A DNA stretch of 64,000 bases from Diphasiastrum complanatum (GCA_029204225.1 CM055092.1:19840070-19904069), one strand, 5' to 3'; shown: positions 32,450-44,710, counted from the first letter of the stretch. Made by a program: numbers and translations. Notes: generated by a model not told the origin, from the letters alone.

Positions 32450-34150
32450 AATTCCTCTCTCACGCAAAGGGAGGCATTCGAAAGGGGGAAAAATTAATTC
32501 ATTGGTTCATTCGGAGAAGAGGAGTTTTTTTCTCTTGTTTTCTTGGTTATGAGCAGAGAACATTTTTAGTGTTTTGGTGATGAAGAGAGGCATGGAGTCT
32601 TCTGATGCATTCTCTCTCATTTGTGATGAATAGTAGAACATTGTGGATGATTCCATGGTCTCCAAAGACTGGCGTTAAATACTATGCTATCTGCAGATTT
32701 ATTGATCTTTGGAATATGATCACGTAAAGAAGAAGCATTTCTCAAACTCTCTCTCTCATGAGACTCTGTCTGCGCTCCTACCTGTTCCTCCTCTGCTGAT
32801 CAGTCTGCATTTCTAATCGCACACACAGCCAGTGCATAATGAGTGATCTATTTTTTCTATGACAAAATGGTTGTATCGCTTTTCTCTAAAGACAGTCTCT
32901 AATCGTTGCTCCCTATATCTCTCTTGAAATCACTCACACACAAACCTCCTCAAAAACAGCCACTCTCTCTTTCTCTCTCCTTCACCGCTCCCTATCTGCC
33001 TATGCATCTGCTCTCCATTTGCCTGTAGCCGCAGATCTACCCCTCTCTCTCTCTACCTCACGGCCAGCGCTACCATCACTCCCTCACCCGAACTCTCTCC
33101 CTGCTTGCGATATCTACTCCAACTATCCCTCTGCTACGATCATCTCTCATTCTCCCTGTGACCCCTCTTCCTTTCATTTTCAACTCATTGGTAAAATAAA
33201 GAACATGACCCGGCAAAGTAAAAGATTGGAACCGGCAGTGTGAAAGGAATTTGGTGCATTTATAGAAAATATTCAAAGTGACTTTGAAACAATGAATTAT
33301 CTATTGGACCAGACCTATTCAGGAAAAGACCTTAGCCTATGGACAGTCTCTTGAAACTTAAGTCAGAGTAAAAATACTGAGATAATTCTCATTGCTCATC
33401 TTTGTTTTTACTCATGTCCTAAATCACTTCATAATACAAATAGAAGATGAGTAAATGTTATTCTGTGTATTATTTCAATGACTATGAATGGAATTCAAGA
33501 ATGGGAATCTGATTAGTCTATGTATACTAAATTTGTAATGCAGTAAGACTAACGGATTTACCTTTTGCAGTAAGAACTATAGTTTTACAGTCAATAGTAA
33601 TTCACTGATTTACTGTCTGAGGTAAAAAACAGTCAACATAAAATAGATTTCAGTCTCTGTTTTGGTTTACAGAATATGCTCCATGCTTAACAAACATAAT
33701 GGCAATTTACAAGCACAATAAATCCCATATTGCTAATCCATTGAAAAACATGGAAAAGCTACCGCTCAAAGTGGTTGAAAAACACCATTAGAGCTATATA
33801 TATATTATATATTTCCAAAACCACATACATTATCATGATAAAATCATTGAAAAAGATGGTCAAGCTTTCGTAGATAGATCATGGAAATTGCATCAAAGAT
33901 TGAATCAAATTAAGTTTGCTTGATTGGAGAGAACACAAGAATTAGTAAATGAAAAATATTTATATCATTGAAAAGAATATTTGAGATGGATTACTTATGA
34001 GGTGATTGAGTTCAAACTTAAGTTACCTTCTAGTATAATCTATGGCAATATCCGAACTAGAAACCCAATGACCAGCTTCATAATCATACCAAAACCCCGC
34101 TATAATGTTATGAATACTATTAAGCAACACACCAAACGTACCACATGTCT
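32450..34150. other. intergenic, no gene recognised
   Basis: 32700-33180 is pyrimidine-rich with CTCTCT runs. A short open frame starts at the ATG at 33205 (MTRQSKRLEPAV then stop) without known homology. The rest is AT-rich with stops in all frames. Confidence 0.4.
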
Positions 34151-34154
34151 CATG

Positions 34155-34228
<74 letters not shown>
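34155..34228. repeat. compound (GT)n(GA)n microsatellite
   Basis: An uninterrupted GT run of about 22 units passes directly into a GA run of about 14 units. Confidence 0.95.
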
Positions 34229-34230
<2 letters not shown>

Positions 34231-34254
34231 ATTCTTGCCTTAACATCCTTTCAG

Positions 34255-34467
34255 GTTGCTCGTGATGCAGATCTTATTTTATATGATCAAAAAGGAATAA
34301 AACTCATTCCTAATACAGAAGAAGGCAATATTATAGCAAAGATTCCTCTTGCCTTAGAAGGCATTGAGGCCCTTCCCAAAACAAAGGAGGGCGAGATTAT
34401 AGAAGGAGTTGGTCACTTATCAGTTCCTAATACTAATAAAGAAAATATAGAGAAATTGACTGAATAG
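34255..34467 (+). CDS. exon-like open frame, 70 codons plus stop, unknown product
   Basis: A clean acceptor, a pyrimidine-rich stretch ending TCCTTTCAG, precedes an open frame with no ATG. It begins VARDADLILYDQKGIKLIPN, continues EEGNIIAKIPLALEGIEALP and EIIEGVGHLSVPNTNKENIE, and ends at a TAG (34465-34467). It looks like the terminal exon of a plus-strand gene. The upstream intron would hold the microsatellite, but no partner exon was found. I do not recognise the family; the sequence is acidic and soluble-looking. Confidence 0.45.
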   Translation, partial: VARDADLILYDQKGIKLIPNTEEGNIIAKIPLALEGIEALPKTKEGEIIEGVGHLSVPNTNKENIEKLTE

Positions 34468-34787
34468 AGATCTATTCGTAAATAGTTATTCATTTTACAT
34501 GTAAACAACCTGTTTATGGGTTTTTTTTATTGATATCAATATAGATTCTTATAATCAGGTTGTGTTCATAGTGTAATACTGGAATGCAATTTTCTATATT
34601 GATAAAAAAGACACGATGATTGGCATGTATTTGCTGATAGTGAATCTTAATGTTCTTCCAAAAGTTGGATTGTTTCGCCAATATCTCTGCATTTGATCTC
34701 GAGCTCATGTCTTTTACATACATGCATAAAGCTTAAAAATTTAGTTACAATTAGCACAAAGATTGTATTAGAAAGTTTTGATTGAAA

Positions 34788-36087
34788 CTATTCATAAAAG
34801 ATCGAGTGTTTACAGTTACTTACGAGTTTACCATTGAAAATGAATCTGAAGTCTGAATGTACATGATCTTGTAGAAGCAATAGTTTTCGCCTGATGTAGT
34901 TTAGACTCCAATATTCTTCCACCTCAACACACATAAAAATGGCATCATTGTATATAATTTCAATATTTTTTCGTTTTAAATGTCCACTGGCTTTCAAGTC
35001 TTGATCGAGTGGCACTCCTTTAGCTTTATTTTTTTCCATCTTTGATAATGGAAGCATAAGCTCAACATTTGTTTTTCAATTTGATAACGGAAGCACATGG
35101 AAGACATTTTAATCCTGCATTCTAATTCTCCATCTGATCTTTTGTCCCAACCTTCATCCATAAGTTCAGATAATAAACTATTTGATAAATTTTTGCATAC
35201 AAACATCGTTGGAGTTTTGTGTACATTGACACTTGAAAAGAAATCCACAAATATATTCAAGGAAATAAACCGACTCAATTTTACTGTTTTTGATCCCGTG
35301 CTCATTTTTAATGAATTTTTTACATCATTATATATCTTGCAACGAAATGATTCTGAAACTGTAGCATCTACTGCAATCCATTCTACGTAATGGAATTGGT
35401 ATTATTTGTCCAAAATTTTCTTTTGTATTAGGAATGTACATTGATTCATAAGAAAAGATCCCACTATCAGCTAGATCTTTTGCAGTTCTACCTCGATATT
35501 GCAGCTGTCCAATATTAGTGTGAATAACATCTAACACACCTGCTAAAGATCCACTCAGCTCCCATTCATTTATATTGGATGGATGTAAGTCTGCGAGAGA
35601 AAAATGATCAGATTGACAAGTTTACTATTAGATATTTATGAATGACAAAAATCAAAGTATCAAAAATATCAATACTCACGGTTGCTTTTTTTGTGATCCT
35701 GACAGTTGAATCCTTGCACATTTATCTCTAAATGCATATATACTTGGACTAGAATTTCAGAAATAGATATTCTTCCTGATGATGTTCTGAAATCCAAAAT
35801 TCTAGCCTTCCAATAAGATCGAAATGATAGTTTTGACCTTTTCCTTTTTTGAAATGCTGCTCTTGAAAATATTCAAGATTTTTTTGAATATTTTCTTGGC
35901 ACCCATAATCCATTATCATCTGTCTCATTGAATAGAAGCATAGAGTCGATTGATCAGCATGGCTTCCTTGATGGCGCCATTTAAAATTTGCATGCAAAAA
36001 TCTGAAACAATGAACTATGAATCTAAAAATTTGCGTAGACAAAAAAGCCATGAATCTGAAGAATGTGTTGGCAAAAATTTGAAACAC
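34788..36087 (-). pseudogene. exon-like fragments of an unidentified gene
   Basis: On minus, a first segment reads WKARILDFRTSSGRISISEI, LVQVYMHLEINVQGFNCQDH, KKSN. It meets a donor GTGAGT near 35679 and, after an 89-base intron ending TTTCTCTCGCAG (35591), continues in the same frame as LHPSNINEWELSGSLAGVLD, VIHTNIGQLQYRGRTAKDLA and YESMYIPNTKENFGQIIPIP. Further downstream, frame-broken pieces include LSNSLLSELMDEGWDKRSDG and VEEYWSLNYIRRKLLLLQDH ... FRFIFNGKLVS, the latter with a ubiquitin-fold flavour. Upstream, SMRQMIMDYGCQENIQKNLE is in another frame. The phase-matched intron argues for a real gene now decayed. The family is not identified. Confidence 0.5.
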
Positions 36088-36254
36088 TTATCTATTTGGC
36101 ACCACAAATTAACTTTGGTTAACCCTGTTAACCATGATTTGACCATGCATATATGGTACATTGATTTTCTCATCTCAACCATCTGTCATATTCATTTTCA
36201 ATATTTTTGGGTCTCTTCGGACAGTGATGAGTTAAGGAAAGAGCTAACTCATCA

Positions 36255-36650
36255 ATGGAGACGATACAACTTCTTCCTTGGAAAAGGTTGTTGCTAAATG
36301 ATTGCTTTGATCATATGGAAAAGGATGTTGCTAGGTGCATGCATGAAGGAGTTGGTTCTTCTACATTCTTTTGTGATGAGTCCAAGAAAGTCATTTTTGC
36401 AGCAGCAAGTGGAGTCACATGTCTTCATAAAGAGAGTAGATCAAATGGTTCTATCAAGAGACTTGGTGAGGGAGATAGTCACAAGTCAAGAAGAAGAGAA
36501 GTATGTGAAGAGTTCAAATTAGGATGCACTTTGAATGATGTCATTGTGAATGATAGTGAGGAAGAATCATTATCATATGAGTCATTAGCTAAATCATTGA
36601 GTAGAAGTTCTTGTTTGAAAAAAAGAGTACTTCGATCATCCTTATGTTGA
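36255..36650 (+). CDS. hypothetical ORF, 131 aa
   Basis: Open from an ATG at 36255 to TGA at 36648. The product is charged, with a Cys-containing N-terminal half (DVARCMHEGVGSSTFFCDES) and an acidic/serine C-terminal half (VNDSEEESLSYESLAKSLSR). No family is recognised. It could be a piece of an element-encoded protein or chance. It lies just left of the copia-3 LTR, with no shared promoter evident. Confidence 0.3.
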   Translation: METIQLLPWKRLLLNDCFDHMEKDVARCMHEGVGSSTFFCDESKKVIFAAASGVTCLHKESRSNGSIKRLGEGDSHKSRRREVCEEFKLGCTLNDVIVNDSEEESLSYESLAKSLSRSSCLKKRVLRSSLC

Positions 36651-36839
36651 AGGTACTAATCATTTTTTTCATGGCTTCTAATGTTTTTGAGATTTCTACT
36701 TCTTATTGATAAAAATGAAGCAAAATAATCCCATTTTATCCTAGAAATGACGGAGAAAAATAGCCATGTTTAGATTTGTGAGGAACATAATTTGAACTCA
36801 ATGTAGCAGCAACATGCTCAAAACTCCATCAATTACCTC

Positions 36840-38755
36840 CAAAATTTTTCACACGTATGAAAGTATGGTTTGTTGTTGCCTGTGTACTGTACCTACAACT
36901 CCAAACTCATTGAACCATTACAAAAAATCATAAGCCAATAGCATTCATCAATCAAATCATAGACTCAAACTAGTCATTTTGCTCATACTATTGGATGGAA
37001 ATCTCATCACATATTTTTACATGTAGAGCTCAGATCTGAGCATATTAGGGGTTCTATGTATTCATCATAACCTAACCCTAACATCTAACCTAAAGATCCA
37101 CTTGATCCACCCTATTTAGGATCAATGGCTTGAGATCCAAAAACAATGATAAAAATGCTATTTTTAGCTCCTACTTTTTCTCTACCCTATCTATGAACTT
37201 TTTGGACATATCCCAAAGGTACCATTCCAAAGATAGGTTAATGATTTGAATTAGAACAAGGTATCCTATGCCTTGGGCACATGTAACATCCCACAACATG
37301 GCCTCAAAGTCATTTACAAGTGGTAATTGTGCAAACTAGCTTGTGTAAATTTAACACTCCTCCTCACAACTAGTTTGAAGATAACGTAGAGTTGTTTATC
37401 AACCCTAAGGCTGGTCTTAACTTCACAAATGAATCTCTTTTAAGTGGTTTAGTGAGGATATCAGCAATACATTCACTACTTGCCACATGCTCCAAAGATA
37501 TTTCCTTTGATTGCACCTTCTCTCTCACGAAATTACGAGAGATCTCAATATGTTTTGACCTTGCATGGAGGATTGGATTGGCTGAAATGTTGTCATTGTA
37601 GAGATTTGGGCTGAAATGTTGTCATTATAGAGAGTTGGAACAATATCTAAACTCATGACTTTCAGCTCCATAAGTAGTCTTTTGATCCATAATAGCTCCT
37701 TTGTTGTAGTGGTGAGAGCTTTATACTTGGCTTCGGTTGAAGAAAGATGGTTTCATGTTTCTTTGACAACCAAGAAACTACTCCTCCATAGGAATTTGTA
37801 AACAACCTATCGCTTTTGTCACTTGCAAAATCCAAGTCACTAAAGGCATGCAAATCAATGACATCTCCTCTATAGAGAATTCTGTGATCTAGAGTACCCG
37901 AGATGTATCTCAAGATCCTTTTAGCATTTTTCCAATGTATCACTAATGGATCTTGCATATATTGACTTAGCCTACACACACTAAAGCATAGATCAGGCCT
38001 ACCATTTAAGAATGCATTAGAAACATCCATTTAAAAGAGCATCCAACCAAAATGTAAAGCAAGTGCAAGAACTAACCTTATTGTGACCATCTTGGCCACG
38101 GGTGCAAAAGTTTCTTTAAAATCTATGCCCTTTGCTTGAGCATATCCTTTGGCAACTAAACTTGCCTTGTGTTTGCTTGCACTTCCATTCATATTGAGTT
38201 TTAGCTTAAAAATCCATTTACATCGAATCACATTCTTAAGAGGTCTATCAACAAGGATCCATGTGCCATTCTCCATCAAAGCATTATATTCATCTATCAT
38301 AGCTTGAAACCATTCATTTGAGCTCAATGCATCTTTTACACATGAAGGTTCTTCAAAACTTGAAATGAGTGCAAAGGATGAAGATGGATTACCCTCATCT
38401 TTCTTTTCCTTTTCTTGGTATGTGATCCACAATGGCTCCATCCTTACCCTTGATGATATTCTTGGAGTGATTGGCTCATTTGGCTCTAGCTCCTCCTCAA
38501 GATCTATGACATCTTGATCCTCGGCCACCTCCCTCTAGATAGGTGATTTGACTGAGCCGTCAGTAAGTCTATGCATAGTATCCTCATGAAAAATGATATC
38601 TTTAGAAACCACAAACTTGTTTGAAGATGGAATGTATACCTTATATCCCTTGCTTACCTTGCCATACCCGAGTGTAATACCTTTGATTGATGATGGATCT
38701 TCCTTGGTCCTTTTCTTTGAAGGTGTATGCACATAGAAAATGCATCCAAACACCT
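36840..38755 (-). pseudogene. copia-3: truncated copia with deleted reverse transcriptase
   Basis: A minus-strand remnant. The 3' LTR ends at 37356 (GTAAATTTAACA) next to a polypurine tract (GTGAGGAGGAG on minus); its outer end is unclear, near 36840. Pol pieces: integrase C-terminus FGCIFYVHTPSKK and YKVYIPSSNKFVVSKDIIFH (38753-38535); reverse transcriptase entry WFQAMIDEYNALMENGTWIL and CKWIFKLKLNMNGSASKHKA to FAPVAKMVTIRL, with a stop near 38031. Then MDVSNAFLNG is fused directly to RPDLCFSVCRLSQYMQDP, so the YVDD palm is deleted. RNase H follows (SDLDFASDKSDR) with a frameshift. Confidence 0.82.
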
Positions 38756-40140
38756 ATTGGAATCAGCCAACAGAGGCTTGAATCCTAATGATTTCAGGGC
38801 TTGATCTTTCTTCTTGTACCATTGTCGGGCTGATTGTTTCAGACCGTAGATACTTCTATGCATTCTACATGCATATTCAGGAAGTGAACTCAAGACATAT
38901 TCTGGGGGTTGATCCATATAGACCTCTTCGTCTAGTTCGCCATGCAAGAAGGCTGTCTTCTCATCCACAATGTGGATCCTAAGGTCATAAGCTGTAGCAT
39001 ATGCAAATAATAGACATAGGGATTTGATGACAGAAGAGAAGGTTTCAGAGTAGTCAATATCATATCTCTGAGAAAACCCCTTCGCTACAAGCCTTGCCTT
39101 GTATTTTGTGACATTCCCATCTAGTCCGTATTTGAGCTTGAAAACCCATTTGCATTTGACAATCTTGCGCTTATGTGGTAATGGCTCCAATGTCCATACC
39201 TGGTTCTTTCTCGTGGACTCCATCTCTTCATTCATGGCTTGGATCCATCTGTCCTTTTCAAGACTTACAATTGCTTCCTCAAAAGTCTATGGATCACCAC
39301 TAAATCCGTAGAACTCTTCTGATATGGAAGCTGAGTTGCCTGGCACATATCTTATTGGCGCTCTTCGTGGTCTAGTCGACCTTCTAGGATAACCTTATGG
39401 GACAGCAATGCCTTTGTCTTTGTCTGCTATGCTCGGTCCGAAACCATCTTGGTTTATAGGAACTATAGCAGTAGGCTGTCTCTCGAATCGTTTTTCTTCA
39501 GATTCGTCGCTCAAATGGGAAACGACTCAAAAATCTTCGTTTTTGTGTTTGTCCTCTGCTCCCTCTGTCACTTGTGGCAGGTCATAGTATTGTCTCTCCA
39601 GAACTTCATAGCTGATAGGATCGTCATTGGCCATTGTCCTGCTCTCATCAAATCTGACATCTCTCACTGTTTTCATAGTGTTCGTCTCTGGCATGTAGAC
39701 TATGTAGTATGACGAATTGTTCTCTCTCTGATTGCCTAAAACTCTTCTAAAAACAAATCAAATTGATTAAAAAACAAGAGCAACTACCAAAAATCCCTGC
39801 TCGGCTTTCTCATCAAGCTTCTTTTGAAGCTTATCTGAAATATGTGCATAAGCTGCACAGCCAAAGATTTTGACGTGAGACAGGTTGGGCTTTCTACCCC
39901 ACCATAGCTCATGTGGTGTCGTGTGAGGAACACTAGACTTGCCTGTCCTATTCTGGATGTATACGGCTGTAGCTACTGCTTTAGCCCACAGTACCCTTGT
40001 AGCCTTTGAGTAGGCCATCATACATCTGGCTGCTTCCATCAGGGTCATGTTCTTTCTTTCTGCAACACCATTGTATTGCGGTGTGTAGGCTGCAGTCTTC
40101 TGTGAATGATGCCACGATCATTGCAAAAGCTAGTGAATTT
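38756..40140 (-). pseudogene. copia-4: integrase and reverse transcriptase remnant joined to copia-3
   Basis: A different copia lineage on minus. Integrase C-terminal part: GVAERKNMTLMEAARCMMAY, KAVATAVYIQNRTGKSSVPH and FGCAAYAHISDK (40100-39767). Reverse transcriptase: FEEAIVSLEKDRWIQAMNEE, CKWVFKLKYGLDGNVTKYKA, GFSQRYDIDYSETFSSVIKS, DEKTAFLHGELDEEVYMDQP and SIYGLKQSARQWYK, ending at LLADSN where copia-3 begins. A TAG in GDPxTFEEA fits CAG. The abrupt switch between two lineages marks a recombination or deletion junction near 38756. The left limit at about 40140 abuts gypsy-B copy A. Confidence 0.82.
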
Positions 40141-40149
40141 GTCAAGTGC

Positions 40150-41162
40150 TTCAGATTACCTCGAACCAAACTTCCTAGAAACCTTTTCTAAGCTGGCAAG
40201 ATGCTGGATAGCCGCTTGTGTATCCAGCAGTAGTGTACCAAAAACTTTTGATACAATTTGGCATCGAGGACTGGTGCCTTGACATCACTTCCACTGTCCT
40301 GCTGATTATCATGAAGTTGTTCTTCTTCTTGTGGTGCTGGCTCTTGTGGTATATCAGCTTGATTCTACTCCTGGTCAGCAGTATCCTCTGCTTCTTCTTC
40401 CGTGTCCCTATTTTTCTCTGTACTGGACAATGGCGTATACTAGGATGATGGTGAAGACATCCTCACCGAGCTGCCTTAAATTGACGACGATGATGTCTTC
40501 TCTACGGTGGTTGCCTTTGATATTTGCATCTAGGATTTGGCCTCTACTGATGGGGCTAGCTATGGCAGCACTGGTGCAATCCTGATGTCTTCCTGCACTG
40601 TTAGCCAGCATGCATACACAAAATACCCATTTACAGACCTATCCTGGAAAATTGATTAATCTTTACTAATTTATAGAATTGCTTAAAAGCAATCTATCCA
40701 AAGACAATAGGCTCTCCATTCAGGGCTCTCAGCAGATATCTCATATTTGTATTTGAGATAGTGTACTCTTGCTCTGGTAAAAAGATAGAAGCAAGAGCAA
40801 AGCAAATGAAGCTTTTGAGATTGGGATCTTTGATGTACGAGAGTTTATATCCCCGTTTCTCAAGGTAAGCTTCTTCTTGGAAAACTCCGCTGCGATGTAA
40901 TCTGGTTTAGTAACTGGCATACTGTCGTCCATAGGCAATCCTAAGGCATGACAGTAAAATCCTTCACAATTTCTTGATTGTGGACAGTGGTGGAAATATG
41001 TCTTTCTTCTGTTTCACTCAAATTGTAGATCAGCTCATGATACAAATCAGTAAGAATTACTGATGGATCGAACTGAAGAAGTCCTTCAATTTGCACTCGT
41101 GTAGCTAGTGGTTGTAACACTGGTAACACTGGCTTTGGGTGCGTTTTGAATACGATCGCCAT
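40150..41162 (-). pseudogene. gypsy-B accessory gene, copy A (post-integrase ORF)
   Basis: A separate reading frame starts at an ATG at 41162, about 640 bases downstream of the pol end (VNGSRVKRYY). It reads MAIVFKTHPKPVLPVLQPLA, IEGLLQFDPSVILTDLYHEL, IYNLSETEERHISTTVHNQE, then, after a frameshift near 40941, DSMPVTKPDYIAAEFSKKKL and INSRTSKIPISKAS. An acidic Gln/Glu/Pro-rich stretch follows (EPAPQEEEQLHDNQQDSGSD), then SDVKAPVLDAKLYQKFL. Copia-4 cuts it where the coiled coil starts in copy B. Copy B preserves the same order, which shows it is a shared gene of the family. The function is unknown. Confidence 0.65.
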
Positions 41163-41799
41163 GGTGCTTGCAATTGTAAATGAGCGATGGCAGAAAAGAG
41201 CTTGATTGCAACAATTCAGAAATCAGAGAGCAAGAGTGATGGAAAGTGGTAGTGACAACAAACAAAGGTATTTGAGGTTTTAGGCATATTGATGATATTT
41301 CGGTGGATTAGACTAATATTAAATGAAAGCGTATCCTTCATTTTAAAGGTACATACTCAATAATAAAGTGTCTAGTCCTAAAAACAAAAATAAATAAATA
41401 AATAAATAAAATACACGAATGCTTCGCTTAGTTCGCAAAAGTTCCGCTCAATGTCTGAGTCGGGTTTTTCGCATATTTCTGGTGAGAAATCTCAATAGTG
41501 AAAAATAGAATGAAGGAAAATCCCGAAAAATGCGATGGTAGAAGTGTCGCAATTTCCATATTTCTAAAAATGGTGAATACACCATATTCCAATATGGTGT
41601 CGGATTTTTTTCAACAATGATATGGAAATGTAGCGAAGGTGTCAGGTTTTTCGCTACAATACAAAACAATGAAGCGATGGTTTTGGCATTTTTGCAAAAA
41701 ATTAGAACAAAGGATGCAAAGGTGTCGGGTTTATCACATGCTTCGGTGAAAATGATTGGACAAAAAATGACGGTTTTTGAAAAGTGATGCATCGGAAAT

Positions 41800-42870
41800 T
41801 AGTCATAGTAGCGCTTCACCCTTGAGCCATTTACTCAAGTGTCAAGTAAATGTCCTTGGAGATCAACTAACTGAAGTGATCCATTATTAAAAACTTATAT
41901 GACTTTATACGGTCCCATTCATCTGGTATGTAATTTCCCAGGAAACAACATGTGTCTATTATCATACAGAAGCACATAGTCCCCTTGTTTTATTTTTATT
42001 TTCTTAATGGATTGGTCAAAAATTTCTTTTCTTTTATTCTGGACTCGTTCAGTCTCGATTAATGAAAGACGACGATCCTCTTCCAGTTGCATCTAAGAAA
42101 TCATCCGCTCCCGGAAACTATCGTGTTCGTCCATTCGCTCTTCATTACTAATGCGGAACGTCGGAACTCCGAATTCTATTGAGTATGGGATGCATTCCAT
42201 ACACAAGATAGTATGGAGTCTACCTAGTTGTAATCTTTTCGGCAGTTCTGTATGCCCATAAGACTGACGGTAACTTTTGATCCCATTCAAAAGAATGTGC
42301 TTCCATTACTTTATTCAAAATTTTACATAGAATTCCGTTTGCCCACTCTGTAAGCCCATTTGATTTTGGATTATATGGAGGCGATGTATAATAGAGAAAT
42401 ATGACAACATGGCCTCAATGGTCTGATTAAAGAAATGGGTTTCCCTATCGCTAATAAGTTCTAAAGGACAACCATATCGCGTGATAATGTTGGCATGCAT
42501 CACATTTTTGAATGAATAATTTAACATCTCTATAGACGGTAGGCCACCAATATTTAGCATTGAAAATCTTTTTTGCAGTGTTTTTAAGAGCATAGTGACC
42601 TCCCGAATCTTCCTCATGTAATGCACTTATTACAGCGGTCGTCTCGGTTGGTTCTAAACATCAGCAGAGACTATTGTCAATTCCTAATTTATACAATATT
42701 CTATTTACAATCGTATAAGGCCCTACCTTTGAAAGAAAAACAGTTTTTTGCTATTTATTAAAATGTTCAGGATATCTCTGGTCCTGTAAGAAGTTAATAA
42801 TGTCCATATAAATTGATGTTTTTGATTGGATACGCATTATATGTTCATCTGGAAATAAGGTCTTTTACAA
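41800..42870 (-). pseudogene. gypsy-B copy A integrase remnant
   Basis: Minus-strand fragments: IVNRILYKLG and the zinc-binding region (HEEDSGGHYALKN, AKYWWPTVYRDVKLF in shifted frames), a jump to YGCPLELISDRETHFFNQTI (the DDE core after a deletion), LQLGRLHTILCMECIPYSIE and, near the C-terminus, LQLVDLQGHLLDT and VNGSRVKRYY. At 42855 the sequence jumps to text matching 54.8 kb of copy B, so protease, reverse transcriptase and RNase H are deleted. Confidence 0.75.
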
Positions 42871-43249
42871 TATCATAAGAACAGTTTCTAAGTGGCGACA
42901 GATTTGTAGGTATCTCGCTACTTATAACTAGATCTAAAAATGTTACATTTTTAACTTTTCTAATTTATTTGTCTAAAAGCTTTCTAGCTTCTGAACTAAT
43001 ATCAACATCATAAGATTTTTCATTAGAGCTATCAAGGTTTAATTCTTTATTACTAGGAATTTTCACTATCTGTTCTGCGACTTTCATTTTTTCTATCGTG
43101 TTTTTCACGTTTTTCGTGATTTTCAAAATTTTCATCTTAGTTTATTTTCTTATCTTTAAGAGTTAAAGAATCTTTACTACTACTTATTTATCTTTTCATC
43201 TAAATTTGGCCATTGATGGTCTTGATCTAATAATTTAGACTCTACTTTT

Positions 43250-44420
43250 ATCCTCTAAACTATCATGTTAGTGTTAGTCTTAGATGGCCGATGGTCGTCT
43301 TCCCTAGGCGAGTTTACAAACCTTGGTTTAGACCGTGGTTGTTGTGACTGAGGATATTCAGCAGTGACATGCCCTTCGCCTTTACAGTTAGCGCAGAGCG
43401 GCACATATCCTAATGACCTCCTGCGTTCAGGACAATCAGGCGAATAGTGACTCGGGGCTCCGCAATTGTAGCACGAACCCCTTACTCTGGGTGGTGGAGT
43501 GGAATCTCGTGTTCCGCCCCTTCGCAAAATAGTGTACTATTGACCAGTACGTTGTTTCAATATAATGGTTTTTTGGTTAGTAGGAGTTGCAGTATAAGCT
43601 ACCTCCTCATGATTATTAATTGGACAGAGGAATAGTTCCTCTTCTAAATAGTTAGTCTATAAACTGGAACAGTTGGTCTTAGAATGACCTTCCTTCCCAC
43701 AAGCAGTACACCAAACATTGGCATTAGGCTTCGATTCTTTCGCTTGGCTTTAACATCAGACATTTGGACATTTAAATCACTCATTTCTTTTGCTAACAAC
43801 TCAACACTTTTCCTTAATGGATCCATCTTTTTGGAATTTCTCCATTCTTTTCTGCCTATCTGAGTTCCTATTCTTGGATTTCCTATAAGAAGATTCTTCT
43901 TCTGATGAAGAAGAATAAGATGAATACTCAGAAGATTCTTCCTCATCCACTGAATAGATTATGATTTAGACTCAGTAGATGAGTCTGATTCTTCTGTTTG
44001 TTTAAATTTGTGTTTTTTACTACTTTTTCTTTCATTTCTCCATCTACGAGAAATTCTTGAAGTTTTGTAATTCTTGACAGTGGCGATGACATCTTCCAAA
44101 GAAGTCATTAAACCATGTCGACAACAACAATCCATTTTCTTAGGCAAACCGCCCAAGAACCATTCATTTTGCATAGGAACTGGATACTGGGCTCCTATCC
44201 AGATCTTCAAATGATGATCCCTTAAAGAAATCATATCTGATTTTTGTAGATGTGGGTGGCACTGGCTTAGCCATATTAATACATGGTGGTGAACTAGGTG
44301 AACTTGGAGGATCAAAATCTAGACTATGCTCAGACAATGAGTCTGAAGAAGAAAATTTTGATTCTAAACTTGGTTCGGAGGTAGAATCAGACAAATCTGT
44401 TTCAGATGAATCTATTGGTG
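43250..44420 (-). pseudogene. gypsy-B gag, copy A
   Basis: Minus-strand frames broken by stops and shifts. Order: an acidic Ser-rich N-terminus (SDSTSEPSLESKFSSSDSLS), MAKPVPPTSTKIRYDFFKGS, QNEWFLGGLPKKM and LEDVIATVKNYKT (gag core), a Ser/Glu tract with Lys/Arg, then three zinc knuckles: CTACGKEGHSKTNC, CYNCGAPSHYSPDC and CANCKGEGHVTAEY (last Cys lost), followed by a Pro/Arg-rich tail. Three knuckles is more than the usual one or two. Confidence 0.75.
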
Positions 44421-44710
44421 TTTCAATGGATCTTTCCTTAAATGAATCTAAAAATGTTGTAGTAGCGTTTAGAAGATCATTAAACGCTTAAGGTGCTAAT
44501 CTTGCTCTAATTGGTGAGTTTTGCAAATTCTGCAAATCTCTATATTTCCTATATGCTTCTAATCGATGTGCACGCTCTAAACATTTTTGTTCAATAGTTG
44601 CTTGAGAGTACGTTCTAGGCCTGCATTACATGAGAAAGATTCGTAAATGTAATACACTCAAAAATATTGCAAAAGGTGAAATTCATCTCCTCGGAAATGG
44701 TGCCAAATTA

